NCBI RefSeq assembly: GCF_003014675.1
Contig: NZ_PYAU01000001.1
Location: forward strand, 744,001 to 808,000
Origin: Labedella gwakjiensis
GTDB lineage: Bacteria; Actinomycetota; Actinomycetes; Actinomycetales; Microbacteriaceae
Direction of reading: 5' to 3'
Length of the DNA stretch: 64,000 nucleotides
Made by a program: the position numbers and the translations under genes. Position 1 is the stretch's first letter. Each line of letters starts with the position of its first letter. Shown in pieces: positions 24,905 to 33,173 of the stretch. The notes under the pieces are model-generated. The model had not been told where the DNA came from and did no database searches. It was given only the letters and a program-made list of their open reading frames with translations.

Positions 24905-25339
24905 ATGTCCAGCACCCCCACCGAGGAACGCCCCCGACTCCGTGACCGCTCGCTCGGCTCCCTCATCGGATCGCTCCCCGACCTCGTCTCCCGCCTCATC
25001 CGCGGCGAGATCCAGCACGCCAAGCAGGAGATCGCCGCCAAGCTCAAGGCGGCGGGCGTCGGCGCCGGACTGCTCGTCGGCGCGGCCATCCTCGCCATCA
25101 TCTTCCTGCAGATCATGCTCGCCGCGGCGATCATCGCGCTGTCGCTCGTGCTCCCGGCGTGGGCCGCGGCCCTCATCGTGGGCGGCGTCGTGCTCATCAT
25201 CGTGATCGTGCTCGCCCTCGTCGGCGTCAAGGCTCTCAAGACGGGCGTGCCGCCCGTTCCCACCGACACCGTCGAGAACGTCAAGTCGGACATCCGCGCC
25301 ATCAAGGGCGAGGGCGAGTACGACAATGCCGGACGCTGA
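24905..25339 (+). CDS. Phage-holin-superfamily membrane protein (PF07332-like)
   Basis: The 144-residue protein has an N-terminal amphipathic part (LGSLIGSLPDLVSRLIRGEI then QHAKQEIAAKLKAAG) and two membrane helices (GAGLLVGAAILAIIFLQIMLAAAIIALSLVL and ALIVGGVVLIIVIVLALVGV), with a charged tail. That is the actinobacterial phage_holin_3_6 / DUF1469 layout, a chromosomal family not tied to phage. The 3' end overlaps the next gene by 14 bases, so both are translated from one message. Role unknown, probably envelope-associated. Confidence 0.82.
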   Translation: MSSTPTEERPRLRDRSLGSLIGSLPDLVSRLIRGEIQHAKQEIAAKLKAAGVGAGLLVGAAILAIIFLQIMLAAAIIALSLVLPAWAAALIVGGVVLIIVIVLALVGVKALKTGVPPVPTDTVENVKSDIRAIKGEGEYDNAGR

Positions 25340-25547
25340 CGACGTGGAGTCCGTCCGCGACGAGTTCGCCGAGACCCTCGACGCGATCGAGAAGAAGATC
25401 GACCCCCGACACCGCGCGCGCGACGTGATCGAACGGGTCCGTTCGCGGGCGATCGAGCAGCCGATCCCGGTCGCGGCGATCGCCGTCGCCGGTCTCGCGG
25501 TGCTCGCCCTCGGTGCGACGGTGGCGTACCGCATCGCCCGTCGCTGA
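25326..25547 (+). CDS. DUF3618 small membrane protein
   Basis: The 73-residue protein begins with a charged helix (VESVRDEFAETLDAIEKKID), the DUF3618 signature, and ends with one membrane helix (IPVAAIAVAGLAVLALGATVAY) and a basic end. It starts inside the previous gene, at ATG 25326. DUF3618 proteins regularly accompany holin-like membrane proteins in Actinobacteria. A related gene lies at 43997. Confidence 0.8.
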   Translation: MPDADDVESVRDEFAETLDAIEKKIDPRHRARDVIERVRSRAIEQPIPVAAIAVAGLAVLALGATVAYRIARR

Positions 25548-25703
25548 GGTCCTGTCGGCCCCTCCTCGACCCCGAGGCTCGACCTGTCGTCCACAGTTCT
25601 GACGCGGCTAACGATGTCCCCAACGGGTGTCAAGGCCGTGCCCGCGATCCTGCCCGCGCCTAGCGTTGAGAGCACCGATCAGCGGAGGGGAAGGGACGAG
25701 ACG

Positions 25704-26081
25704 ATGTCGATCGATACACGCCACCACAGGGGGTCGACGTCCCAGCGCAACGCCGCACAGCACGCGCGTACATCGTCGAGGCCGGTCGGTCACGCGCCGT
25801 CCACGGGTGAGGCGCGCCCCCTGCACGAGGTGACGGCTCTCCCGTCGGCGGCTTCGGTCGAGATGATCCGCGCCGGAGTCGTCGAGACGGACGCCGGCGA
25901 GGAACTCGTCCTCGAGAGGGTCACGCCGAACGTCCTGCGCGTCGCGATCGACCACCGCGTCCTCGGTTTCGTGGAGCACGTCGGGCGGGTGCAGGTCGCG
26001 CTCGCCGGAGAGAACTACGACCGAGCGGTGGAGGTCGCCCAGACGCTCGACGTCGCGGAGGCCGCCCGCGCGCTCGCCTGA
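25704..26081 (+). CDS. Unknown 125-residue soluble protein
   Basis: The first 50 residues are polar and low-complexity (TRHHRGSTSQRNAAQHARTS). The C-terminal part is compact, with the pattern AGVVETDAGEELVLERVTP followed by RVAIDHRVLGFVEHVGRVQV. That looks like a small beta-rich fold with an AEAARAL helix end. I do not recognise the family. GGAAGGGA lies about 8 bases before ATG 25704, favouring this start over codons further upstream. Confidence 0.6.
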   Translation: MSIDTRHHRGSTSQRNAAQHARTSSRPVGHAPSTGEARPLHEVTALPSAASVEMIRAGVVETDAGEELVLERVTPNVLRVAIDHRVLGFVEHVGRVQVALAGENYDRAVEVAQTLDVAEAARALA

Positions 26082-26136
26082 TCCGCCCGACCCATCCGAG
26101 CCCCACGAGGGACACACGAACAGATTGGAGCGCCCC

Positions 26137-26667
26137 ATGAGCGCACTCGTCATCACCACCAACTACGGCATCGAGCAGGACGAGCTCACGGAGCCCGTGA
26201 AGGCCCTCCGAGACGCCGGTATCGAGGTCACGATCGCCGCTGTGTCGAGCGACCCCATCGTCACCCTCGTCGGCGACAAGGACCCGGGTGAGCAGATCAC
26301 CCCCGACACGACCCTTGCCGACGTGGATCCCGCCTCCTTCGACCTCCTCGTCGTGCCCGGCGGCACCATCAACGCCGACCAGCTCCGCGTCGAGAGCGAC
26401 GCCCTCAACATCGCTCGCGCCTTCGCCCGCGACGGTAAGACGATCGCCGCGATCTGCCACGCTCCGTGGCTGCTCGTGGAAGCCGACCTCACCCGAGGGA
26501 AGACGCTCACGTCCTTCCAGACACTCGCGACGGACGTCCGCAACTCCGGTGCCACCTGGGTCGATGAGGAGCTCGTCACCGATTCCGAGGACGGCTGGAC
26601 CCTCATCACGTCCCGCTCGCCCGACGACCTCCCCGCGTTCACGAGCGCCATCACGAGCGCTCGCTGA
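26137..26667 (+). CDS. DJ-1/PfpI family protein (class I glutamine amidotransferase-like)
   Basis: The 176-residue protein has the nucleophile elbow KTIAAICHAPWLLVEAD, with the Cys followed by His as in PfpI, YhbO and YraA. DLLVVPGGTINADQL is the oxyanion-side loop, and the glutamate near the N-terminus (EVTIAAVSS) fits the usual triad region. These proteins act as general-stress or deglycase/protease-like factors. ATG 26137 has TTGGAG 7 bases upstream, preferable to ATG 26125, whose codons overlap that site. Confidence 0.88.
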   Translation: MSALVITTNYGIEQDELTEPVKALRDAGIEVTIAAVSSDPIVTLVGDKDPGEQITPDTTLADVDPASFDLLVVPGGTINADQLRVESDALNIARAFARDGKTIAAICHAPWLLVEADLTRGKTLTSFQTLATDVRNSGATWVDEELVTDSEDGWTLITSRSPDDLPAFTSAITSAR

Positions 26668-26729
26668 TCGCGACCGTCGGCGGGTCGACGACCCTGGACG
26701 TCGATCCGCCGCGGTGGGAGGCTTGAGAC

Positions 26730-27092
26730 ATGGACATCACGAAGAAGATCGTCGTGTTCGACACGGCCGATCTCGAGGCGGAGAGTTCGTTCTGGGCGCG
26801 ACTCCTGGGCGGCACGGTCGAGAGGGACGACGACTGGCATTCGCTGTACGTCGATGGTCGACCGGAGATGGGCTTCCAGCTCGCCCCCGACCACACGCCG
26901 CCGCAGTGGCCGGACGGCGCGCCCCAGCAGATCCATCTGGACCTGTACGTGGCGGATGTCCGTGCTGCTCACGACGAGGCCATGGGGGCGGGCGCGCGTC
27001 TGCTCCAGCGAGCGGACGACCTCGACTCCGCCGAGGGCTTCCAGGTGTACGCGGATCCGTCCGGTCACCCGTTCTGCCTCTGCTGGGGCTGA
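26730..27092 (+). CDS. VOC family protein (glyoxalase/bleomycin-resistance fold)
   Basis: A 120-residue single-module vicinal-oxygen-chelate protein. IVVFDTADLEAESSFWARLLGG opens the first betaalphabetabetabeta unit. The second starts IHLDLYVADVRAAHDEAMG and ends with YADPSGHPFCLCWG, where the His-rich DPxGHPFCL end is typical. The family binds a metal and covers many reactions; no substrate can be proposed. AGGCTTGAG lies upstream of ATG 26730. Confidence 0.82.
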   Translation: MDITKKIVVFDTADLEAESSFWARLLGGTVERDDDWHSLYVDGRPEMGFQLAPDHTPPQWPDGAPQQIHLDLYVADVRAAHDEAMGAGARLLQRADDLDSAEGFQVYADPSGHPFCLCWG

Positions 27093-27206
27093 TGACCCGG
27101 TCGGGACCGCCGATCGACCTCCGCCGGAGCGTGCGGACACCGTAGCGTGCCGAAGCGGTGAGCGGCAGCCCTCCGCGGCGCGCGGTGCCGCGATTACGCT
27201 GACACC

Positions 27207-28358
27207 ATGCCCGCTCGAATCCGCTCCATCGAAACCCGGGTGCCGGACACCGTCCTTCCACAGGACGCCGTGCGCGACATGTTCCGCGCCCAGCCCGGAA
27301 CGTCGCGCCTCGCGCAGCGCATCATCGGGGCGGCCTTCGACGGGTCCTCGATCGACACACGGCACACCGTCATCTCCGAGCTGGGTGGTGCCGCCGGCTC
27401 CGGCGATCCCGTCTTCTACGGCGCCGAGGACGGCCTCATCCGCAATCCGGGCACGGGGGTGCGGAACGATGTCTACGCCCGAGAGGCACCGGCTCTCCTC
27501 ATCGAGAGCGCACGAGCGGCCCTCGAGGCCTCCGGATTCGCAGCCGAGGACGTGACGCACGTGATCACGGTGTCGTGCACGGGCTTCTTCGCCCCCGGCC
27601 CGGACTACGTCCTCGTGCGGGCGCTCGGGCTCGGCACCGACACGCAGCGATACAACCTCGGCTTCATGGGCTGCTACGGGGCGTTCCCCGCCCTCCGTTC
27701 CGCCGCGCAGTTCTGCGCCGCCGACCCTGGATCCGTCGTGCTCGTGGTGTGCCTCGAACTCTGCACGCTGCACATCCGCTCGTCAGACGATCCCGACTCG
27801 ATCGTGGCGGCGTCGGTATTCGCCGACGGAGCGGCGGCGGCGGTCGTCTCGGCACGGGAGGACGGAGCAGCGGGACCGTCCCTCGAACTCGACGCCTTCT
27901 CCACAGCCATCACGAGCCACGGCGAGGCCGATATGGCATGGACCATCTCGGACCACGGCTTCGAGATGGTGCTCAGCAGCTACGTGCCCCACATCATCGG
28001 CGAGGCCATCACGGGAGCCCTCGCTCCCGTGCTCAGCACGGTGGCCGGCGCCGTCGACGACCCGTCGGGGACCGTCGATCACTGGGCGATTCATCCGGGT
28101 GGCCGCAGCATCCTCGATCGCGTGGAGTCGACGATGGGTCTCACGGAGGCGCAGCTCGTCCCGTCCCGCGAGGTGCTGCGGACGTTCGGCAACATGTCGA
28201 GCGGCACGGTGCTCTTCATCCTGCGGCGCATCCTGCACGGCGACGACGTCGTCGGGGATGACCGGGACGGCGACGGCAGCCGCGTGTGCGCGATGGCGTT
28301 CGGACCCGGTCTGACCGTGGAGTCGGCGATGATGACGCGCCGCGCGCTCCGGCCGTGA
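27207..28358 (+). CDS. Type III polyketide synthase
   Basis: The 383-residue chalcone-synthase-type enzyme has its triad readable as Cys124 (TVSCTGFFAPGPDY), His296 (DHWAIHPGGR) and Asn329 (TFGNMSSGTVLF), with LGFMGCYGAFPALR in between. It condenses a fatty acyl starter with malonyl-CoA to pyrones or resorcinols. It heads an operon with a methyltransferase (GTGA overlap) and a flavin hydroxylase, the gene order of the Streptomyces griseus srsABC phenolic-lipid operon. TACGCT at 27195-27200, six bases before the ATG, suggests a leaderless message. Confidence 0.93.
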   Translation: MPARIRSIETRVPDTVLPQDAVRDMFRAQPGTSRLAQRIIGAAFDGSSIDTRHTVISELGGAAGSGDPVFYGAEDGLIRNPGTGVRNDVYAREAPALLIESARAALEASGFAAEDVTHVITVSCTGFFAPGPDYVLVRALGLGTDTQRYNLGFMGCYGAFPALRSAAQFCAADPGSVVLVVCLELCTLHIRSSDDPDSIVAASVFADGAAAAVVSAREDGAAGPSLELDAFSTAITSHGEADMAWTISDHGFEMVLSSYVPHIIGEAITGALAPVLSTVAGAVDDPSGTVDHWAIHPGGRSILDRVESTMGLTEAQLVPSREVLRTFGNMSSGTVLFILRRILHGDDVVGDDRDGDGSRVCAMAFGPGLTVESAMMTRRALRP

Positions 28359-29083
28359 CGCCGTCTCTGCGCCATCGGGCGACCGAGCTCACCGAGCTCA
28401 TGGACGATCCGGCGTGCGACCAGCGCGCACTCGAGCGCACCTACGCGCGGTTCGGGGTGGTCAACGGGCTCGTCTCCGGCTGGCGGCGCATCTACCGCGA
28501 ACGCATCAGCCCCCTCGCGGAGTCCGCCGCGCGAGACAGCGGCGCGCCGCTCACCGTGCTCGACGTGGGCTTCGGCGGCGGCGACGTGCCCGTCGCCCTC
28601 GCGCGCTGGGCGGAGCGCGACGGGGTGGACCTCCGCATCACCGCGATCGACCCGGACGAACGCGCCTTCGCCTTCGCGTCCGACCGTGACGCGCCGAGCT
28701 CCGTCCGGTTCCGTCGCGCGACGAGCAGCGAACTCGTGGACGCCGGCGAACGGTTCGACGTCGTGCTCTCCAACCATGTGCTGCATCACCTCGACTCTGC
28801 GGCGCTCGCGCGCGTGCTCGCCGACTCGGAGCGCCTCGCGCGCCGGCTCGTCGTCCACAACGACATCGAACGCGGTCGCCTCGCGTACGTCGGATACCAC
28901 GTGGGGATCACCCCGCTCTCCCCCGGATCCTTCCTCCGCACCGACGGCCTCCGATCGATCCGACGCAGCTACACGCTCGTCGAGCTCGCCGACGCGGTGC
29001 CCGTGGGCTGGCGGGTGGAGCGGCAGAGCCCGTTCCGCGTCCTCGCGCTCTTCGAGCCCACATCGGAGCGGAGCGGGTCATGA
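28355..29083 (+). CDS. SAM-dependent methyltransferase (polyketide tailoring)
   Basis: The 242-residue class I methyltransferase has motif I VLDVGFGGGDVPVAL, the acidic residue ending strand 2 in ITAIDPDER, and VVLSNHVLHHLDSAALARVL as motif IV/post-motif. The N-terminal helical lid (TYARFGVVNGLVSGWRRIY) resembles small-molecule O-methyltransferases. GTG 28355 overlaps the synthase stop by 4 bases; an upstream in-frame ATG would overlap the synthase by over 70 bases. It probably methylates the resorcinol hydroxyl, like SrsB. Confidence 0.85.
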   Translation: MTPSLRHRATELTELMDDPACDQRALERTYARFGVVNGLVSGWRRIYRERISPLAESAARDSGAPLTVLDVGFGGGDVPVALARWAERDGVDLRITAIDPDERAFAFASDRDAPSSVRFRRATSSELVDAGERFDVVLSNHVLHHLDSAALARVLADSERLARRLVVHNDIERGRLAYVGYHVGITPLSPGSFLRTDGLRSIRRSYTLVELADAVPVGWRVERQSPFRVLALFEPTSERSGS

Positions 29084-30315
29084 GCGACGTTCTCGTCATC
29101 GGCGCCGGGGCCGTGGGGCTCTCCGCCGCCGCGGCGTTCGCCCACGCCGGATTCGAGGTGGAGCTCTGGGAGAAGCGCGAGGCACCCGGCGCGGCCGGGT
29201 CGACGCCGGCGTCACGGGCCCCGTCGTCGCGCGCGATCGGCATCCACCCGCCGGCCCTGCACGCGCTCGACTCGATCGGTGCGGCCGACACGATCGCGGC
29301 TGAGGCGGTGCACGTGCGTCGCGCGCAAGCGCGCGTGACCACCCGGGTCGGTGCGGGGACCGCGCCCTCGCTCGTCGGCACCGTGTCCTTCGACGCCGTC
29401 TCGCGGCGCTTCCCATTCGTCGCAACCCTGCCGCAGCACCGCTCGGAGGCGATCATCGAGGAGGCCGCCCGCCGCGCCGGTGACGCGGCGCATGGCTCCG
29501 TGACCATCACGAGAGGCCTCGAGGTGGTGGGGATCGCACCGGATCCGCGAGGAGCGACCGTGCGGGCGCAGGCGTCGGGCGGCCGCACCGTCCAGTCGCA
29601 CGCGCGGTTCGTGGTGGTCGCCGAGGGACCGAACGGGCTCTCGCGCAGCCGTCTCGGTGTCCCCGTCGCGGGCCGCGCCTATCGCGACACCTACCTCATG
29701 GGCGACGCGGCCGACACGACCGGGGACGGCGACGAGGCGGTCGTGACCCTTTCGCCGGACGGCGTCGTGGAGTCGTTCCCCCTCCCGGGCGGGGTCAGGC
29801 GATTCGTCGCCCACACGCCCGTCCTTCTCGAGGGCGCCCGACCCGACACTCTCGCCCGCCTCGTCGAGACCCGGACGGGCCACCGGTTCGACCCCTCGAC
29901 GGTGACCATGCTGAGCACGTTCGGCGTGCGGCGCCGCATCGCCCGCCGGTTCGCCGTGGGCACTCGCGTCGCCATCGTGGGTGACGCCGCCCACGAGATC
30001 AGCCCGATCGGCGGCCAGGGGATGAACCTCGGGTGGATCGACGTGGCCGAACTCGTCCCCGTGGTGAGTGCGATCCTCAGCGGCGCGACCGTCGAGGCGC
30101 CGTCGGAGGAACTCGCCGCGTGGAGCGCACGGCGCCGCCGCGCCGCGATCGCGGCCGCGCGCCAGGCGGAGGTCAACATGCTCGTGAGCGCTCCCGGCAC
30201 CGCCGCCGATCTGCGCCTCCGAGCGCTCGGACTCGGGGCCACTCTGCGCGGCGGCGGCGGCGCACGACTCGCTCGCGTCTACGCGATGGGAGGCGACCCG
30301 CCGGGCGTGCGCTGA
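29080..30315 (+). CDS. FAD-dependent aromatic monooxygenase (polyketide tailoring)
   Basis: A 411-residue group A flavoprotein hydroxylase with the N-terminal FAD motif LVIGAGAVGLSAAAAFAHAG. A central motif in VVVAEGPNGLSRSRLG corresponds to the DG motif, and VAIVGDAAHEISPIGGQGMNLG is the GD motif that binds FAD and the substrate. Such enzymes hydroxylate phenols, often leading to quinones, as SrsC does. ATG 29080 overlaps the methyltransferase stop by 4 bases. The gene ends 39 bases from the end of the convergent UbiA gene. Confidence 0.9.
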   Translation: MSDVLVIGAGAVGLSAAAAFAHAGFEVELWEKREAPGAAGSTPASRAPSSRAIGIHPPALHALDSIGAADTIAAEAVHVRRAQARVTTRVGAGTAPSLVGTVSFDAVSRRFPFVATLPQHRSEAIIEEAARRAGDAAHGSVTITRGLEVVGIAPDPRGATVRAQASGGRTVQSHARFVVVAEGPNGLSRSRLGVPVAGRAYRDTYLMGDAADTTGDGDEAVVTLSPDGVVESFPLPGGVRRFVAHTPVLLEGARPDTLARLVETRTGHRFDPSTVTMLSTFGVRRRIARRFAVGTRVAIVGDAAHEISPIGGQGMNLGWIDVAELVPVVSAILSGATVEAPSEELAAWSARRRRAAIAAARQAEVNMLVSAPGTAADLRLRALGLGATLRGGGGARLARVYAMGGDPPGVR

Positions 30316-30354
30316 CCGATCACACGCGGCCTGGCTCCCGCTCACGCCACGCGC

Positions 30355-31206
30355 TCACGCGACGAGCTGCGCGCCCCCGAGGGCCAGCTGCACGGCGATG
30401 AGGAGTCCCGCCGCCATGACGAGGCGGAAGAGCACACGGTCCGCCGGTCGACACACCACCCGGACGGCTCCGACCACGGCGATCACGATCGTCGCGGCGA
30501 AACCGGCCAGCGCCACGAGGAGGGCGACGTGCGAGAGGTCAGCGCCCGGCAGGATGGGTCCCACGAGCACGAGGATCGCGCCCACGGCGAGCGCCGCGAA
30601 CGCGATCACACCGGCGGTCCGGCGCCCGAGTCGATGGGGAAGCCCCGAGACCCCCGTGCGGCGGTCGTCGGCGAGGTCCGGGAGCGCATTCGTGAAGTGG
30701 ATCGAGACGCCGAGCACCGCTCCGGTCGCCGAGGCCCACACCGCCGCCACACCGGGGTCGGGGGCGGACAGGGTCGCGAGCGACGGGAGGGTTCCGAAGC
30801 TGACGATGAACGGGACGACCGAGAACGGCGTGCGTTTGAGCCAGGCGTTGTAGGTCCACCCGCCGGCGATCACGATCGCGTGGGCGAGCAGCATCCCCGG
30901 GCCGAGGACCAGCGAGAGGACGACCGCAGCGACGAGCGCGACGACGGATGCCCGCGCGACGGAGCGACGGGAGATGGCCCCCGCGGCGATCGGCTTGTCC
31001 GTCCGGCCCACCGCGATGTCGCGCTCAGCGTCGATCGCGTCGTTCGAGAAGCCGATGGAGAGCTGTCCGGCGAGCACGGCGAGGGTGAGGACGACGAGTC
31101 GCCACGGCTCGAGCCCGATCGCCACGCCGAGGACGAGGCAGAGCAGCGTGACAGCGGCCGTCGGCCCCGGGTGGGAGGAGAGGAGCAGTTGCCGGATCGT
31201 CCTCAC
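30355..31206 (-). CDS. UbiA-family prenyltransferase
   Basis: The 283-residue membrane protein has about eight helices. The first Asp-rich motif is FSNDAIDAERD (NDxxDxxxD) and the second is NALPDLADDRRTG (DxxxD); both coordinate the prenyl diphosphate through magnesium. It transfers an isoprenoid chain onto an aromatic or other acceptor at the membrane. GTG 31206 overlaps the preceding gene's stop by 4 bases. Facing a polyketide synthase operon, the most economical acceptor is its resorcinol or quinone product. The prenyl donor supply is not encoded nearby. Confidence 0.88.
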   Translation of the reverse strand: MRTIRQLLLSSHPGPTAAVTLLCLVLGVAIGLEPWRLVVLTLAVLAGQLSIGFSNDAIDAERDIAVGRTDKPIAAGAISRRSVARASVVALVAAVVLSLVLGPGMLLAHAIVIAGGWTYNAWLKRTPFSVVPFIVSFGTLPSLATLSAPDPGVAAVWASATGAVLGVSIHFTNALPDLADDRRTGVSGLPHRLGRRTAGVIAFAALAVGAILVLVGPILPGADLSHVALLVALAGFAATIVIAVVGAVRVVCRPADRVLFRLVMAAGLLIAVQLALGGAQLVA

Positions 31207-32651
31207 GGTGCGAGCGAGGGCATCGTGGTGATGCCGAACTCGTGCCTCAGGGCGCTGCGGGCCGCGTACCATCCGGCGAGCCCGTGCACCCCGGGACCGG
31301 GCGGCGTGGATGACGACGCGAGATACACACCACGGGCCGGCGTGCGCCACGGGTCGAGTGCGAGGACGGGGCGCGCGATGAGCTGCCGCAGGCTCGCCTC
31401 GCCGCCCGCGATGTCGCCGAGGACGTAGTTCGGGTTCTCGTCCTCCATCTCAAGCGCCGTCTTGCTCGACGACGCGAGCACGAGGTCGCGGAACCCGGGC
31501 GCGAACCGCTCGATCTGCCGAGTGATGGCCTCGGTCTGGTCGATCGACGAGCCGCGCGGCACGTGGGTGTAGGCCCACAGCACGTGGCCGCCGTCCGGCG
31601 CGCGACCCGCGTCGAGGATCGACGGCTGCGCGACGAGCACATACGGGCGCTCGCTGTGACGACCCGCGGCCACCTCGGCCTCCGCCGCCGCGATCTCCTC
31701 GCGATTGCCGCCGACGTGGAGCGTCCCGGCCTTCCGCAGCTCCGTGTTCGTCCACGGGACGGGACCCGAGAGCGCGAAGTCGACCTTCGCGACGGCGTTG
31801 CCGTAGCGGAACTGCTCGACCCGGCGGACGTAGCCGTCGGGCAGGCGGTCTCCCGCGATGCGGAGGAGGGCTCGGGGGCTCGTATCCAGGAGGACGGCCT
31901 TCGCGCCGTGCACCTCCTCGAGGTCGCCGACAGGGGCGTTCGTGACGATCTCGCCGCCGTGGGCGCGGATGTCGGCGGCCATCGTGTCCATGATCGCCTG
32001 GCTGCCGCCGACGGGAATCGGCCAGCCGCGATCGTGGGCATACGAACCGAGGGCGAGGGCGACACCGGCCGTGGCGAGGCTCGGCATCCGCCGGATGGAG
32101 TGCGCGGCGACTCCCGAGAGCATCGCGGGGGCCACCCGCTCTCGGAAGCGCAGGTTCCAGGTGGGCAGACCCTGCTCGAGGGCGCGCAGGCCGAAACGCG
32201 CGACCGTCACGGGATGACGGGGGATGCGGAGGATCGGCGAACCCGTGAATCGCGCTACCTCGTCGGCGTGCTCCGAGAGCGGCGCCATGAGGGAACGCCA
32301 CGCCTCGCCGTCGCGACCGAGAGACTCGACGGTGCGTTCGATGTCGAGGTAGGCGAGACCGGCGCGGCCCCCGTCGAGCGGGTGCCCGTACGAGATCTCC
32401 GGAAGGCGCAGCTCGATGCGGTCCTGCAGCCGGAACGAGCGGAAGAACCCAGAGGCGAGCGCCATCGGGTGCACGGCGGAGCAGACGTCGTGGTGAAAGC
32501 CCGGCAGGGTTAGCTCGGCGGTGCGGGCCCCTCCCCCGATCGTGGCCTCGCGCTCGAACACGCGCACGCTCAGTCCGGCGCGCGCGAGGGTGACTGCTGC
32601 AGCGAGACCGTTCGGACCCGACCCGACGACGACGGCGTCGACCTCGCTCAT
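31203..32651 (-). CDS. Phytoene-desaturase-like NAD(P)/FAD oxidoreductase
   Basis: The 482-residue flavoprotein opens with the long FAD motif VDAVVVGSGPNGLAAAVTLARAGLS and FEREATIGGGARTAELTLPG, the CrtI-type/polyamine-oxidase-like start. It ends with GVYLASSSTPPGPGVHGLAGWYAARSAL, the typical second FAD contact of phytoene-dehydrogenase-related proteins. It is shorter than CrtI and no other carotenoid gene is near. A desaturation or isomerisation of a lipid or prenyl product is likely. It overlaps both neighbours by 4 bases. Confidence 0.85.
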   Translation of the reverse strand: MSEVDAVVVGSGPNGLAAAVTLARAGLSVRVFEREATIGGGARTAELTLPGFHHDVCSAVHPMALASGFFRSFRLQDRIELRLPEISYGHPLDGGRAGLAYLDIERTVESLGRDGEAWRSLMAPLSEHADEVARFTGSPILRIPRHPVTVARFGLRALEQGLPTWNLRFRERVAPAMLSGVAAHSIRRMPSLATAGVALALGSYAHDRGWPIPVGGSQAIMDTMAADIRAHGGEIVTNAPVGDLEEVHGAKAVLLDTSPRALLRIAGDRLPDGYVRRVEQFRYGNAVAKVDFALSGPVPWTNTELRKAGTLHVGGNREEIAAAEAEVAAGRHSERPYVLVAQPSILDAGRAPDGGHVLWAYTHVPRGSSIDQTEAITRQIERFAPGFRDLVLASSSKTALEMEDENPNYVLGDIAGGEASLRQLIARPVLALDPWRTPARGVYLASSSTPPGPGVHGLAGWYAARSALRHEFGITTMPSLAP

Positions 32652-33109
32652 GCGCGCTTCGGGGCGTCGCCGTTGTCCGCCTTGCCCTCGGCGATGTAGG
32701 CGAGACGACGCAGGGTCTCGTTGTTGCGGAAGAACAGGGGGATGTCGAGGAGGACGTTCGGGATGAGAGCACCCGGCCCCTTGACCGCCCCCTCCATGAT
32801 GCGGACGAGGGATCCCTTGCGGTGCGGCTGCACCTCGAGGGTGACCCGCGCCTCCCCGATGGGCCAACCGGCCGCCTGGATCACGAGGCGACGGGGCGGG
32901 TCGTACTCGAGGACCGTGGTCTTGTCGTTGATGAGCGCCGGCCACACGCCGAAGGAGTGCTGCAGTCTACTGCCCACCTGCGGCCACGCGTCGTCGACGT
33001 CGCGCATGCGGGAGGCACCCACCACCCACACCGGGAACAACCATCCATCGTTCAGAACACCGAACACGTCCTCGGGGGCGCAGGCCATCACTCGCGTATT
33101 GGTCGACAT
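32648..33109 (-). CDS. SRPBCC (START-like) family protein
   Basis: The 153-residue protein has the SRPBCC helix-grip opening (RVMACAPEDVFGVLNDGWLF then PVWVVGASRMRDVD), strand-rich middle and long C-terminal helix (ETLRRLAYIAEGK). These proteins hold hydrophobic ligands in a central cavity and often serve as polyketide cyclases or lipid carriers. It is first gene of the desaturase-UbiA operon (ATGA overlap 32648-32651). TACCGT at 33116-33121 lies exactly six bases before the start, consistent with a leaderless transcript. Confidence 0.8.
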   Translation of the reverse strand: MSTNTRVMACAPEDVFGVLNDGWLFPVWVVGASRMRDVDDAWPQVGSRLQHSFGVWPALINDKTTVLEYDPPRRLVIQAAGWPIGEARVTLEVQPHRKGSLVRIMEGAVKGPGALIPNVLLDIPLFFRNNETLRRLAYIAEGKADNGDAPKRA

Positions 33110-33173
33110 GAGTCAACGGTAGCGGGGGCCGCCGTCGCGGGCGACGGGTGGACAACGCCGGTACCGTGACAGG

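Noticed and set aside
24905-25339. Possible prophage because of the holin-like protein
   Set aside because: This holin superfamily is chromosomal in Actinobacteria, and no lysin, integrase or capsid gene is near.
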